Shown: positions 11,032-22,361 of the stretch, in pieces
Layout of the letters: the number at the start of each line of letters is the position of its first letter
Position numbering within the stretch: the first letter of the stretch is position 1
Assembly (NCBI GenBank): GCA_009731375.1
Contig: BJOX01000010.1
Location: 1,433,352 to 1,475,015 of the forward strand
Direction of reading: 5' to 3'
Origin: Paulinella micropora
Taxonomy: Eukaryota > Cercozoa > Imbricatea > Euglyphida
DNA: 41,664 bases
Translations under genes and position numbers: made by a program
Notes under the pieces: model-generated
What the model saw: only the letters and a program-made list of their open reading frames with translations
The model's database searches: none
Told to the model about the DNA's origin: nothing

Positions 11032-11410
11032 TTACTTGACTACCATGACATCGCAGTGGGCGTGGGTCAGGATGTAGTTAGAGAAACTGCCCAGCACCAC
11101 CCGGCTGATCTCGCTGATCCCTCTCCGCCCTGCACATTAAACATTCACGGGAAAATCACTGGTTGAGCTTTGAACTCATTATTCATATACACGTTTTCGT
11201 ATCTCTCTCTCGCTCTCTCACTCTCTCTTTCATTTTCATGACGATGATGATAGTATCATGGGAAAGCTCAGGATAAGGGCTTTAAATTGACGTGTTCTTC
11301 GTTCGCTGTATCGCCAGCATTGACCGAGAATTTATGCGAGATACGTATACATATAAAAGATTGATAGGTTGATAGCTCGCTAGATATAGATGGAGAGAGA
11401 GAGAGAGGGG

Positions 11411-11467
<57 letters not shown>

Positions 11468-13171
11468 AAACAGTAGCGACAGGAGCAACAGACAAGAAAA
11501 GAATCAGGACAAAAAGAAAAGTAAAACACAAATACAATTGAGAGATATCTCATGAACGCAAACGAACAAAGAAACTGATTGATTGGTCAACCATCAATAA
11601 CAGCAAATGACAGTAACCAGCAAAGTATGAAATTCTCAATCATATATACAGAGATACAAAGAAGGACAAGACGAGACCAACATAGATGGTATCCACTTTG
11701 TGTTTGTCTGCAAACTCCAAGACCACGTCCTTCACGTGCGATGAAGAACCTACAAATAAATGAATAAATTGACAAAATAATAAAAAGCTTTTCCTCTTCC
11801 TTTCCTTCTCCATTCAGGAAACAAAGCACAACATACCTCCTCCATTTTTTTCTCGGTTTTCTTCTCCTCCTCTTTATCGTCCTCGCATTGTGACGTTTAT
11901 GCCTCTTGGTCATTCTATCTTGTCCTTCCTCCTCTAGCAAGAAAAGCAACTACATGTCTGCATGTTTTTTTCTTCTTCTTTTCCTTCTCCTTTTTCTTCT
12001 CAGTCTTCTTTTCCTCGTCTGCTTCCTCTTCCTCGCATTACGATGTTTTACGCCTCGTCATTTCCGCTTGTCCTTTAGTTCGACTGACATAACATACATA
12101 ACATAAATAAATACATGCATACATACTACATACATACCCAGCGAGAGCAGAAGGGCTGCCTTGACTGACTTCTCCGACAGCTGCACAATCACACGTGTAT
12201 ACACGAAACGATATTTTTAGCAAAGTCGTGTATTAATGTATTGGACGTTTTGCTCTACTCGCCTTTGTGAATTACTACATACAATAAAATACATACATAC
12301 ATACTTAGTACAAAACTTACATAGTTAAGTGGCCTCGCATTGCCAAGCTTTCTTTCCAGAACTCTGGAAGACGAAGGCACACAGGTTTACCTTGAATCCT
12401 TCCTTGGCTTTTTGTTCGTAGCGCGCAAGTAGTTTGCCACCTTGTTGCTACAGGCCGGACAAGAAGGTAGTAGATAGATGAGATAGATGAAAATTGTATT
12501 GGGCAGCCTCGAGGTTCAAATCAGCACATGTATGATGTATGTATGTATGTATGTACGTACGTATGTATGTATGCATGTACGTATAACCTAGGACGTGCTA
12601 GCTGTTGCTCCTCTAGTACTAGTCAACACGATAAGCTACTAACTAAAAACTACTGCCGCAAACACTGCTCATAATATTGCCCCCCCCCCCCCCCCCCCCC
12701 CCNNNNNNNNNNNNNNNNNNNNNNNNNNNNNNNNNNNNNNNNNNNNNNNNNNNNNNNNNNNNNNNNNNNNNNNNNNNNNNNNNNNNNNNNNNNNNNNNNN
12801 NNNNNNNNNNNNNNNNNNNNNNNNNNNNNNNNNNNNNNNNNNNNNNNNNNNNNNNNNNNNNNNNNNNNNNNNNNNNNNNNNNNNNNNNNNNNNNNNNNNN
12901 NNNNNNNNNNNNNNNNNNNNNNNNNNNNNNNNNNNNNNNNNNNNNNNNNNNNNNNNNNNNNNNNNNNNNNNNNNNNNNNNNNNNNNNNNNNNNNNNNNNN
13001 NNNNNNNNNNNNNNNNNNNNNNNNNNNNNNNNNNNNGTTGGGGGGGGGGGGGGGGGGGGGGCAATATTATGAGCAGTGTTTGCGGCAGTTTTTAGTTAGT
13101 AGCTTATCGTGTTGACTAGTACTAGAGGAGCTCCAACAGCTAGCACGTCCTAGGTCATACGTACATACATG

Positions 13172-13217
<46 letters not shown>

Positions 13218-13556
13218 CTGTCTGTCTCGCTGCGTCGACCTCCAACTGTTGGTTGGCCTCATGGAAGGTCGCGTGAATCTGCCGGCCATCGATTGGCCGG
13301 ATGGCTTCCATAGCATGCTAAAAAAAGGCAATGACAAGGATCAGGACAAAGAATCATGGCTGGCTAAGCAAGTAATGTCTGTGTGCCTGTGACCATGCAC
13401 CGAATGTTTATACTTACATGTATTCTATATTGCACATAAACATACCGAATGTTTTATACTTACATGTATTCTATATTGCATAGTAGTAGTAGTAGAATTA
13501 GTAGTAGTAGTAGAAGTAGTAGAAGAAGTAGTAGTAGTAGTAGTAGCAGTAGCAGT

Positions 13557-13611
<55 letters not shown>

Positions 13612-13643
13612 TAGTAGTAGTGGTAGTGGTAGTAGTAGTAGTG

Positions 13644-13717
<74 letters not shown>

Positions 13718-13776
13718 CAGTAGTAGTAGTATGGTAGTGGTACCAGTAGCAGTAAGTAGTAGTAGTAGTAGTAGTA

Positions 13777-13841
<65 letters not shown>

Positions 13842-14588
13842 CTAATAGTAGTGGTAGTAGTAGTAGTAGTAGTAGTGTGCTTGCATGCCACGTTCTTTGT
13901 GTATATGTATTTCTGGAGTAGTAGTATAAGTGTATATCACGTTGTTAGCATACCAACGCGTGGGAATTCTCACAGGAGTACGCAAGCAAACATGCATATT
14001 TCAGACGCAAGATTACTGTTCGTGATTACAAATACAGACACACACACATACCACTATAATAAGAAAATCTGCAGGCCTAATCATCGTGCATGCTTTCTGG
14101 AACGCCTTATCTGCACAAAAATGAGCAACTAGGTGCTTGGGGGGGGGGGGGGGGGGNNNNNNNNNNAACCTGCATGTTCACTGCCATCAACGAGCACCAT
14201 AATGGTCCTGCCAGCCTGTTAATGCATACACATACAGCAGTTCATACATGCTTTCCCGAGGAAGAAGAAGACAGGAGAATGCATTTCCAAGACATAAACA
14301 AAAAGTCGACGAATCCATTTGCAAGGCATGAAGAAAAAGTCGACAAGGAGAGGAGAGATGAAACAACTCATGCACAATATCCACGAGTGCACTCACAGAC
14401 GCATTTACACACATACCGAACACGGGCATCATAAGACAAACAAAACGAAAAGTAAACAAGGGCAACAGAATCACCTCTGAGTGGGCGGTGGGTTCCATGT
14501 CTTGAAGGATTTCTTCCTCCGCATCTCCCATATGCTGCTTGTGAACGCGTTTTGCACGAATACTCATACCACCAACAAGATCCGCCAT
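11032..14588 (-). CDS. Universal stress protein (UspA domain), complete 8-exon gene
   Basis: Exons in gene order: 14588-14475, 14215-14170, 14110-14052, 13317-13240, 12447-12391, 12180-12138, 11749-11678, 11129-11032. All borders are GT-AG, phases match throughout, and the total is 567 nt (188 residues plus TAA). The ATG has good context (CAACCATGG). After a 38-residue leader comes TIMVLVDGSEHA (strand 1 and the Asp of the UspA nucleotide pocket), then DFLIIVHAMEAI, DVVLEFADKHKVDTIYVG, and the signature G-x2-G-x9-G-S (GRRGISEISRVVLGS), then ILTHAHCDVMVVK. That signature marks ATP-binding universal stress proteins, which are small soluble proteins linked to stress responses. No transmembrane segment is seen. 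Exon 2 ends three bases from a 10-N gap. Introns hold GA and GTA repeats and a large inverted repeat. Confidence 0.93.
11395..11463. repeat. (GA)n microsatellite in a USP intron
   Basis: GA units interrupted by one GGGGGG block, lying in the last intron (11130-11677) of the universal stress protein gene. Confidence 0.95.
11848..12075. repeat. Imperfect ~80-bp duplication inside a USP intron
   Basis: The segment at about 11848-11926 (pyrimidine-rich, then CCTCGCATTGTGACGTTTATGCCTC) is repeated imperfectly at about 11990-12075 (CCTCGCATTACGATGTTTTACGCCTC), both ending in CTTGTCCTT. Both copies lie in the intron between exons 6 and 7, giving an offset of about 145 bp. Confidence 0.75.
12574..13169. 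repeat. Large inverted repeat across a 334-N gap in a USP intron
   Basis: About 110 bp at 12574-12680 (GTACGTATAACCTAGGACGT... to ATAATATTG) recurs in inverted orientation at 13059-13169. The arms differ by two 3-bp indels and a few substitutions. Inside the arms lie poly(C) (12681-12702) and poly(G) (from 13040), flanking 334 N. The structure could be a genuine foldback element or a mis-joined assembly of two strands of one locus. It sits in the intron between USP exons 4 and 5. Confidence 0.9.
13398..13482. repeat. 44-bp tandem duplication
   Basis: CCGAATGTT(T)TATACTTACATGTATTCTATATTGCA occurs twice in a row, differing by one T. It lies directly before the (GTA)n tract in a USP intron. Confidence 0.9.
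13483..13877. repeat. (GTA)n microsatellite, ~395 bp
   Basis: GTA/TAG units with a few GCA, GTG and GAA interruptions, in the intron between USP exons 3 and 4. The open frames across it (poly-Ser, poly-Val, poly-Thr, poly-Leu) are compositional. Confidence 0.97.
14137..14166. repeat. Poly(G) and 10-N gap beside a USP exon
   Basis: About 20 G run into a gap (14157-14166) that ends three bases before the splice donor of USP exon 2. The intron size here is therefore unknown. Confidence 0.95.
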
Positions 14589-15197
<609 letters not shown>

Positions 15198-15527
15198 TAA
15201 CTTGTTGCTCAGACTGTTTTCCCATTGGCCATGGCGAGTTCTCCTCCCCCTCCATCTTCCCTCTCTCTTCCCTCTCTCCCTTTTCAGTGGACTTGCTCCT
15301 CTCTCGAGGCTTGTCTGCGCTCCTCACCGCTTTTCCTCTTCTCCCTCTTATGTTGTTGTTTTACAATAGTGCATGCTCTTCTGCTCCTTTTCCTCTTTCT
15401 TTTTTCTTGTTTTTGACCCTCTCTCTCTCTCTCTCTTACTCTCTCTCTTCCTTATCCGTATTGAATTCATTTTCCTAAATCTCTCCGTCCTCCATTTAAC
15501 TTCTCTTGCAATATCCACTGCTCCTTC
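15198..15527. other. CT-rich stretch, no convincing gene
   Basis: Contains an ATG in reasonable context (GCCATGGCGAG, about 15229) opening a frame of about 63 codons, Ser/Pro-rich then Leu/Phe/Cys-rich. Composition alone could keep this frame open, and there is no motif. Not called. Confidence 0.4.
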
Positions 15528-17132
15528 TTCTTCTTCTTCTTCTTCTTCTTCTTCTTCTTCTTCTTCTTCTTCTTCTTCTTCTTCTTCTTCTTCTTCTTCT
15601 AGGCAGGAGTAAAATATGCCNNNNNNNNNNNNNNNNNNNNNNNNNNNNNNNNNNNNNNNNCCCCCCCCCCCCCCCCCCCCCCCTCTCCCTCCTCCTCAAC
15701 CTCCCTCAGGGTGTGGCTAGTGCCAACTCACTTCATATACCCCTCTCCCAGTTTGGGGAGGGGGTAGGTGTTCGCATATTTTACTCCAGCCTTCTTCATC
15801 TTCTTCTTCTTCTTCTTCTTCTTCTTCTTCTTCTTCTTCTTCTTCTTCTTCTTCTTCTTCTTCTTCTTCTTCTTCTTCTTCTCCTTCCTTCCTTCCTTCC
15901 TTCCTTCCTTCCTTTCTTTCTTATTTCCTTCCTTCCTTCCTTCCTTCCTTCCTTCCTTTCTTCCTTTCTTGCTTTCTTGCTTCCTTCCTTCCTTCCTTCC
16001 TTCCTTCTTTTCTTTCTTTCTTTCTTTCTTTCTTTCTCTTTCTTTCTCTTACTTTCTTTCTCGACCTTCTTCTTCTCTTCCTCTTCTTCTTCTTCTTCTT
16101 CTTCTTCTTCTTCTTCTTTTTCTTTTTCTTTCTTTCTTTCTTTCTTTCTCCATCTTCATCATCATCTTCTTCTTCTTCTTCTTCTTCTTCTTCTTCTTCT
16201 TCTTCTTCTTTTTCTTCTTCTTCTTCTTCTTCTTCTTCTTGTCCTTTCTTTTTGCTTTCTTCTTTATTGCTCATTTTGTCTTTCTTTTTCAGTTCCGTTG
16301 TTCTCTGCTGCTTTGCTTCTTTCCCCCTCTTCCTCCTTCTGCTCCTTCTTCTGAATCTTTTTTCTTACTTCCGTCCTTTTTCCTGTTCTCTCTCTATATA
16401 TATATACATTATATATATATATATATATCTTTCTTGCTTTCTTGCTTGCTTGCTTTCTTGTAAATTGCTTGCTTTCTTGCTGGCTTTCTTGCTCGCTTTC
16501 TTGCTGGCTTTCTTCCTAGCTTGCTTGCTTGGTTGCTTGCTTTATTGCTTGTTTTCTTGCTTTCTTGCTTGATTTCTTTCTTTCTTCCTTCCTTCCTTCC
16601 TCTTCCTCTTCCTCTTCCTATTCCTCTTCTTCTTCTTCTTCTTCTTCTTCTTCTTCTTCTTCTTCTTCTTCTTCTTCTTCTTCTTCTTCTTCTTCTTCTT
16701 CTTCCTTTTTTATTTTATTCTATTTTATTTTTTATTATTTTTTTTCTCACGATTGTGAAGAGATCATGTTTCAGATGCGGGGCGCACCACGTCACACGGT
16801 GAACATTTATCAAAATATGTTTGTAAGCAACTTCCTATCATTTAGACGAAGAATTGTTTAAGTCTGGATTGATTAACCGATATGGTCATCAATTGAGCAT
16901 GATAATTGTAAAAGAAATGTACTTGAAAGAAGCAGTTGTTATAACTATATCAGCTGCCTGCTTCTCTAAGTCATTCGAGCAGTTGATCACTGTTTTCTTG
17001 GCTATTAAATATTAAAAAAAAAAGTTAATCACGTCTTTCCTTGTACAACGATGAAATAAAGAGATTTCATAGACGAACACACCACCCCCCNNNNNNNNNN
17101 NNNNNNNNNCCCCCCCCCCCCCCCCCCCCCCC
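15528..17132. repeat. Block of pyrimidine microsatellites with two gaps
   Basis: Successive (TTC)n, (TTCC)n, (CTTT)n and (CTTG)n-like tracts and an (AT)n tract at about 16395-16427, with strong T/C bias on the plus strand. Gaps lie at 15621-15660 (40 N, followed by poly(C)) and 17091-17109 (19 N, poly(C) on both sides). About 300 bp of ordinary AT-rich sequence at 16750-17080 shows no gene. Confidence 0.9.
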
Positions 17133-18165
17133 TCCCCGCCCCTTCCTGCTTTCCCCCCTCCTGGTAGCACTTTTTCAATTTTGTAACAAAAAATATGCTG
17201 AACATCTGACTACTAGTAAACTTGTGTTATCTGTTAATTGAACTGTTATTTGAAGTTATCTCATAATATCATATTAACGTTAATCTCTCAGAGTTTAGCA
17301 TTCAAGAGTCAGAAGCTCCTATTGTAGTCATTAATTGTAACATAATATTCAGAAATAGTAAGTAAGTACCTTTGAATTTATCAAAGAGTCACTAGTCATA
17401 GTCAGTGCGTCATATTTGTATTATAATGTCATTTATATTACGCTGAGTGTTTTGCTGCTTCACGTCTTAATTCTCAATTTGAGTCACAGTGTTTATATCA
17501 ATATATTCTAATACGCAAACTGTCAGCTGAATTTCAAACAGACTGTTATGACATGATGATGATATGATCATCATGACAAAAAGTATATAAAAACAGAATC
17601 AGTCAAAGTTAGTATAGACCAAGTTCACACTGTGTCAGAGCTGGCTACGGCGGCGATAAATTATTGTATTATATTATATATTATCCGTAATACGTAATAT
17701 CCATATCACAGTGACTCCCGCTAGACTGCAAGAAATTGAATCTTAAAAATCATGGAAGCAGAAGTTCCAATCATTGAATCTACTGATATGCTTAGCGTGC
17801 CACTACTGTACACTGTTACAATAGTACGATATTTATATAATAACTGATATTAATAACTGTCCTAACGATATGAAGACTGAGGAATACCTAACGCCGGAAG
17901 GGACTCCGTAGCCTCCAGACCAAGGATAACCGACAGACCGGAACGGTGTGTCACCTATTGCCATTATATACCGGGTGGGCCGGCATAATCCCTTCTCCCC
18001 CCCCGAGCACGCTCACCCCTATGCGCGCGAGAAGTCGAACTTAAACCGCCGCCAACCAACCTCGGGATAGAATGCATATACCCATCAACCTGAGTAACTG
18101 TCGTCGCCGTACTCATATTAATGTATTAAACACTAATCGCGTAAAATCTCAAGTGACTTCAAGTT
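17133..18165. other. Non-coding stretch, no gene recognised
   Basis: AT-rich up to about 17870, then a more GC-rich segment (17870-18110). Both strands carry frequent stops and no motif is visible. Confidence 0.55.
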
Positions 18166-18520
18166 GGGACATTCGCCAACATTTTCACCTCGCCACCCCC
18201 CCCGCCTCTGAGTATCATCGTTACCCGTTACCCTAAATTCAACTACTCGAAAATACTTGCCACTCCCCCGACTCTGAGTAATGTCGTTACCCGTCACGGC
18301 CATCATATTACTCGAAAATACTTGCCACTCCCCCGCGTGACTCTGAGTAATGCAGTTACCCGTTACCCTCATATTACTCGAAAATACTTGCCACTCCCCC
18401 GACGGAGTCTGAGTAATGCCGTTACCCGTTACCCCTCATATTACTCGAAAATACTTGCCAGCACTCCCCTGACTCTGAGTAATGCCGTTACCCGTTACCG
18501 TCATATTACTCGAAACCCGC
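18166..18520. repeat. Five-copy ~66-bp minisatellite
   Basis: CTCTGAGTA recurs at 18206, 18272, 18341, 18407 and 18473, so the spacings are 66, 69, 66 and 66 bp. Each unit reads roughly CACTCCCCCGACTCTGAGTA, then ATGCCGTTACCCGTTACCC, then TCATATTACTCGAAAATACT. There are no unique spacers, so this is not a CRISPR array. The open frames across it are compositional. Confidence 0.95.
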
Positions 18521-19047
18521 TGACAGGATATAGTACAAGATGTCTTACAAGAAATCTAGTAGAATTTTTTTGAAATATGAAATATGATATTATTAATTAA
18601 AATCAATTGATTGTGATCTAAAAACAATAATTTACTTGTTTAAATTGAAAAATTCAAAATTTCACATTTTCCATTGCTCTAACTGTAACTTTTTTGGTAC
18701 CACTCCCAAAACCACTCCGCTTCACTTCACGACTCTATCACAACTTGTTTTCATTGTTGTTTTCATACCAAATTCATGGAAATTGTATTTCTCAACTATA
18801 TTAAACTAAATTCATTGTATTTTTCAAAATTCAAATTCAAAATTTAAAATTTTAACCGTTCATGTATGTGATAATTTTATTAACAAGTAACTATCCTTCA
18901 AACTCGTGTAGTGAAATATTTGATATTTCTACAAATATTATTTATAATTGAAGTTGTATTAATATGTCACTTATCTATACTAATAACAAGTATTATCTTG
19001 TTAAGAGCCACTAGTAAAAATAACATTAAAATTTGCTGCCGGCATGG
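18521..19047. other. AT-rich intergenic stretch
   Basis: About 525 bp with runs of AAATTCAAAATTT-like sequence, no frame of note and no motif. It lies downstream of the coiled-coil gene. Confidence 0.55.
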
Positions 19048-19332
19048 TTACAAACATTTCAAGTACAGCATACTATAAGTAGTATTATTAATCTTTTTAA
19101 CAACAGATTGGAGTATTACAAATCTATTTCTTTTGTTTTTTGCATTCTTGAAGCAGCCTCCGTTGCAGTTTGGTGAGTGCTTTGCTTTTTTCAGACAAGG
19201 ATGAGAATGTCGGGAAGGAGGCAACTGGAATTTGTCATCATAATCACCTTCACCGTCCGAACCGTCACCAGATTCCTCGCCGCGGTCTGAATCCTCCTGA
19301 CTCGATCGAGGCCTCTTTCCTTTGCTGAAGGT
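19048..19332 (-). other. Possible extra 3' exon: acidic/Ser-rich open frame
   Basis: A minus-strand frame of 94 codons, ending in TAA at 19048, begins TFSKGKRPRSSQEDSDRGEE and continues with acidic and Gly-rich residues, so it looks coding. It lies downstream of the coiled-coil gene's TGA (19459). The donor AACAA/GTACC at 19399-19400 joins to this region, but only a frame that bypasses the TGA would enter it. That would need a one-base change near 19460. It may be an alternative terminus, or 3' untranslated DNA that happens to be open. Confidence 0.35.
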
Positions 19333-19458
19333 CTCTATTCATTGCAAAATTCAACAAAAGTATAGATACGTAAACAAGAGAGAGAGAAACTTGAAGGTAC
19401 TTGTTGATGCAGATTGCTCCGACATGTGCCTCGAGCTCGTGCAGCTGCAGCTGCAGCT

Positions 19459-21210
19459 TCAAGTCTTGTTAGCTCGCTTGGCTGCAGCGAGCTCCTTGGC
19501 TACTTTATCTCCTCGCTGCTTCCAGTGCTCAACCTGCTCCTTGGTCTCCTCGACCTCCGTCAGCAGCTCATCACGTTCCTCTGTGACTTCACTAGCTTGC
19601 TAAAACAAGCAACAACAAATCAAATTTGCAGCAAGGGAAAACAGACATATGACCTGTATGCTGGTTTTTTCCGCCTCAGCCACCTTCTTCCTGCAATCAA
19701 AAAACGACAACTCGATCTCAGCAGCAAGACAATATAATTATGACCCTGAGGTCCCGGATCATCCTGTCCCGACTTGCTATAGTCTTCGCCGCAACAAGTA
19801 AGCAACAACATGTTGAAACAGATGCAGTAATTACCTTTTTGAGTGTCTTGTTCTCTTCCAAGGCCACGTCAAGGCTGTCCTTGACGCTAACCAAATCGTC
19901 CGAAGCCTTGCTTAATCCTTTCGCTTGCTTCTTCAAAGTCGTGATCTCCTGCTGCATCGCGGTGACTACAGAGGAGTGTTTGGAGGTCAAAGCCTGCAGC
20001 TCCTGCTTTGAAGTCGACTCGATATCTTGCTGCTTGTCCAATGCGGCATCACACTGCTTCTGGACCACAGCGAGCTGATCCTTCAAACTTGCAACTTCTT
20101 GCATAGCACGAGCCCTTTCTGCAAGGGTCTGCTGCAGAGTAGTTGCAGGCGAGGAATCAGAGTTTGGGGATAGAATACCGACAGAAGAGGGATCAGACGC
20201 TTTTGCAGACGGAGGTGTTATGTTCGTGTGCTGTTGCGAACGCTGACAATATTTCGTGATCCGATCCACCACCTTGGCTCCAGTCTTGGGGCAGGTCTCG
20301 TCCCAGTCGGCCTTGAGCTCGCCTCAAACACAGCATGCATAAAACAGTCCATGAATCTGAGGACACATCTGACAAAGAAAAGAGATTAATTACATACCAG
20401 CTGGGTTGAAGTGCTTGGCCTCGATGTCGGCCTCAAATTCAGGTGGCAGAAAGCTGAGCATATACTCGGGGCCGGCCAAGGACACTTCCACCTGGGCTGT
20501 AGTAGCAGAGTAATACGTGTAAGCAAATTTAAAATACGACGGTCTGTTTTGGGTCTCGGTAGCCAACAGACGTGTTATCTTGCCCAAGCGGAGATGCGTA
20601 TCCTTCTTCTGGAAGTTCTCCTTGCCAGCAGTTGAAGTAAAGAAGGCACTTCCCAGGCTTGCAGCAGACTCCTCCCAAGTCAACCTCCGACAGGGACACC
20701 GTCCTGGGCAGTGAGTCCGCCTTGCCGTGCACGATGGTTGCATGCTCAGGCTTCCACCAAACCTTACGATTGATGACGCAGACGAAGTCCTGCCAGCGTT
20801 CTGGAAATGTGAATTCCACCTGCAATTATGTATGTAATGATGTATGTATATGCATGTAGTATGTGCCATGTATGTGTATGTATGTGTATGTATGTGGACC
20901 ATGGATTGTCTCGTTTGCGCAAACGAAGCGAGTGCAGTGTACTTCAAGAGTGAAGGCGACAATGAAGGCCCCAGTAGGTAGGAAGCAATGCGGACTTGGT
21001 CACTGGTGTGCCCGGAAGAAGTCGAAGTAGCAGTGGTTTACGGCGTGGCTTTAAAATGCATAGACTGTGGTATGAATGAAGCGAACACCTGGAATCGTAG
21101 CTCATTGTTTCCAGCTGGCACGTCTTGATTCATAGGAGCGAGCGTACGCGTCATGTCCACTTCTTCCACTGGCACGTCAGCACTTGCCACACCTATAGGT
21201 GCAGTACACA

Positions 21211-21273
<63 letters not shown>

Positions 21274-21454
21274 CTGCGTGAGTATGACTGTGTGTGAGTG
21301 TGTGTGTGTGAGAAATAGAGAGAGAGAGATGTATGTATGTATGTATGTATGTATGTATGTATGTATATATGTATGTATGTATGTATGTGATGTATGTATA
21401 TTGTATGCATGCATGCATATATGTATGTACGTATGTTATGTATGTGTGTATGTA

Positions 21455-21505
<51 letters not shown>

Positions 21506-21805
21506 TGTATGTATGTATGTATGTATGTATGTATGTATGTTATGTATGTATGTATGTATGTATGCATGTATGTATGTATGTGTGTATGTATTCATTATAT
21601 GTATGTATGTATATATGTATGTATGTATATATGTATGTATGTATGTATGTATATATACGTATGTAAGAGAGAGTGTGACTGTGTGTGCACGACTTGTAGT
21701 ATCTGTGGCAGCAGCTGCTCCAGACGACGACGAAGGCGAAGGCGAAGGCAGAGAACGGCTGCTCTCCTCTTCTTCTTTGTCGTCAGCATGCGCCTGCTGC
21801 GCCAT
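19459..21805 (-). CDS. Coiled-coil protein of unknown function, complete 8-exon gene
   Basis: Exons in gene order: 21805-21694, 21192-21089, 20819-20685, 20620-20398, 20322-19835, 19783-19745, 19686-19654, 19599-19459. All introns are GT-AG with matching phases, and the 1,275 nt encode 424 residues. Regions in order: a Ser/acidic leader (MAQQAHADDKEEEESSRS); a probably beta-rich domain, residues about 60-190, with VEFTFPERWQDFVCVINRKV and QVEVSLAGPEYMLSFLPPEF; a Ser/Pro/Thr linker; then from about residue 240 a long heptad-rich coiled coil (SLKDQLAVVQKQCDAALDKQ, EVTEERDELLTEVEETKEQV). There is no signal peptide or membrane segment. I do not recognise the N-terminal domain. A scaffold or cytoskeletal role would fit the architecture but is only inference. 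The stop at 19459 may be a frameshift (see the adjacent entry). Confidence 0.78.
21208..21672. repeat. (GA)n and (GTAT)n tracts in intron 1 of the coiled-coil gene
   Basis: Alternating GA and GTAT microsatellite blocks fill almost the whole intron between 21192 and 21694. Confidence 0.95.
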
Positions 21806-22361
21806 GGCAAGAGTTGCCACTGCCGCAGCCCTTCGTTGCGTTCGTGGAGGGATCGATGTTGATGGAACCAGCTGAGCTGAACACAAGCACAGCAGATGGT
21901 ATTCATTGAGTACCAGTAATAATATGGAATTGTATAGTAGTAGGGAGCGGCAAGAACACACCAGGTCAGAGTTTGCCTCTCCAAGTCGAACCCCCTCTCG
22001 AGTACCTCTCGAGTTGAATTGTGAGAGCGCTTTTGAGAGTCTCAAAAGCGCTCCTCAAATCCCTCCACTTTTGTAACCGTTGGTTCAAATTCTTGTCCCC
22101 ACCGGGTAGGGTTTGGGCTGTTACCCGCATTTTGAGGTGATATGTTTGGCCGGACAGTGCCATTTGCACGGCCGGAATCGTATGCGGGGTGGTTTTGGGA
22201 TTTTTTCAAACATCCTCAAATCTATCCTCAAAAGGCTCCGCTTTGCTGGCATCACTTTGCCTGGTGGTAAAGATGCACCCTCACTCGTGCTGAAAATTGC
22301 AACCCGTTGCCCAAGTCTTTTCCTACCTCCTCTTTTTTTTTTTTTCCTGCTCGGTTTGCAG
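21806..22361. other. Intergenic stretch with one strong hairpin
   Basis: Lies between two divergent genes. At 22021-22055 AGCGCTTTTGAGA pairs perfectly with TCTCAAAAGCGCT around one G. A GGTTCAAATTC box (about 22081) resembles a Pol III B box, but I could not find a partner A box. The right end is a T-tract leading to a splice-acceptor-like TTTGCAG at 22355-22361. Confidence 0.5.

Noticed and set aside
18166-18520. CRISPR-like array
   Set aside because: Units are continuous with no unique spacers, and the DNA is eukaryotic. It is a minisatellite.
22060-22110. Pol III gene suggested by GGTTCAAATTC
   Set aside because: No matching A box lies at the right distance on either side, and no tRNA fold can be drawn.
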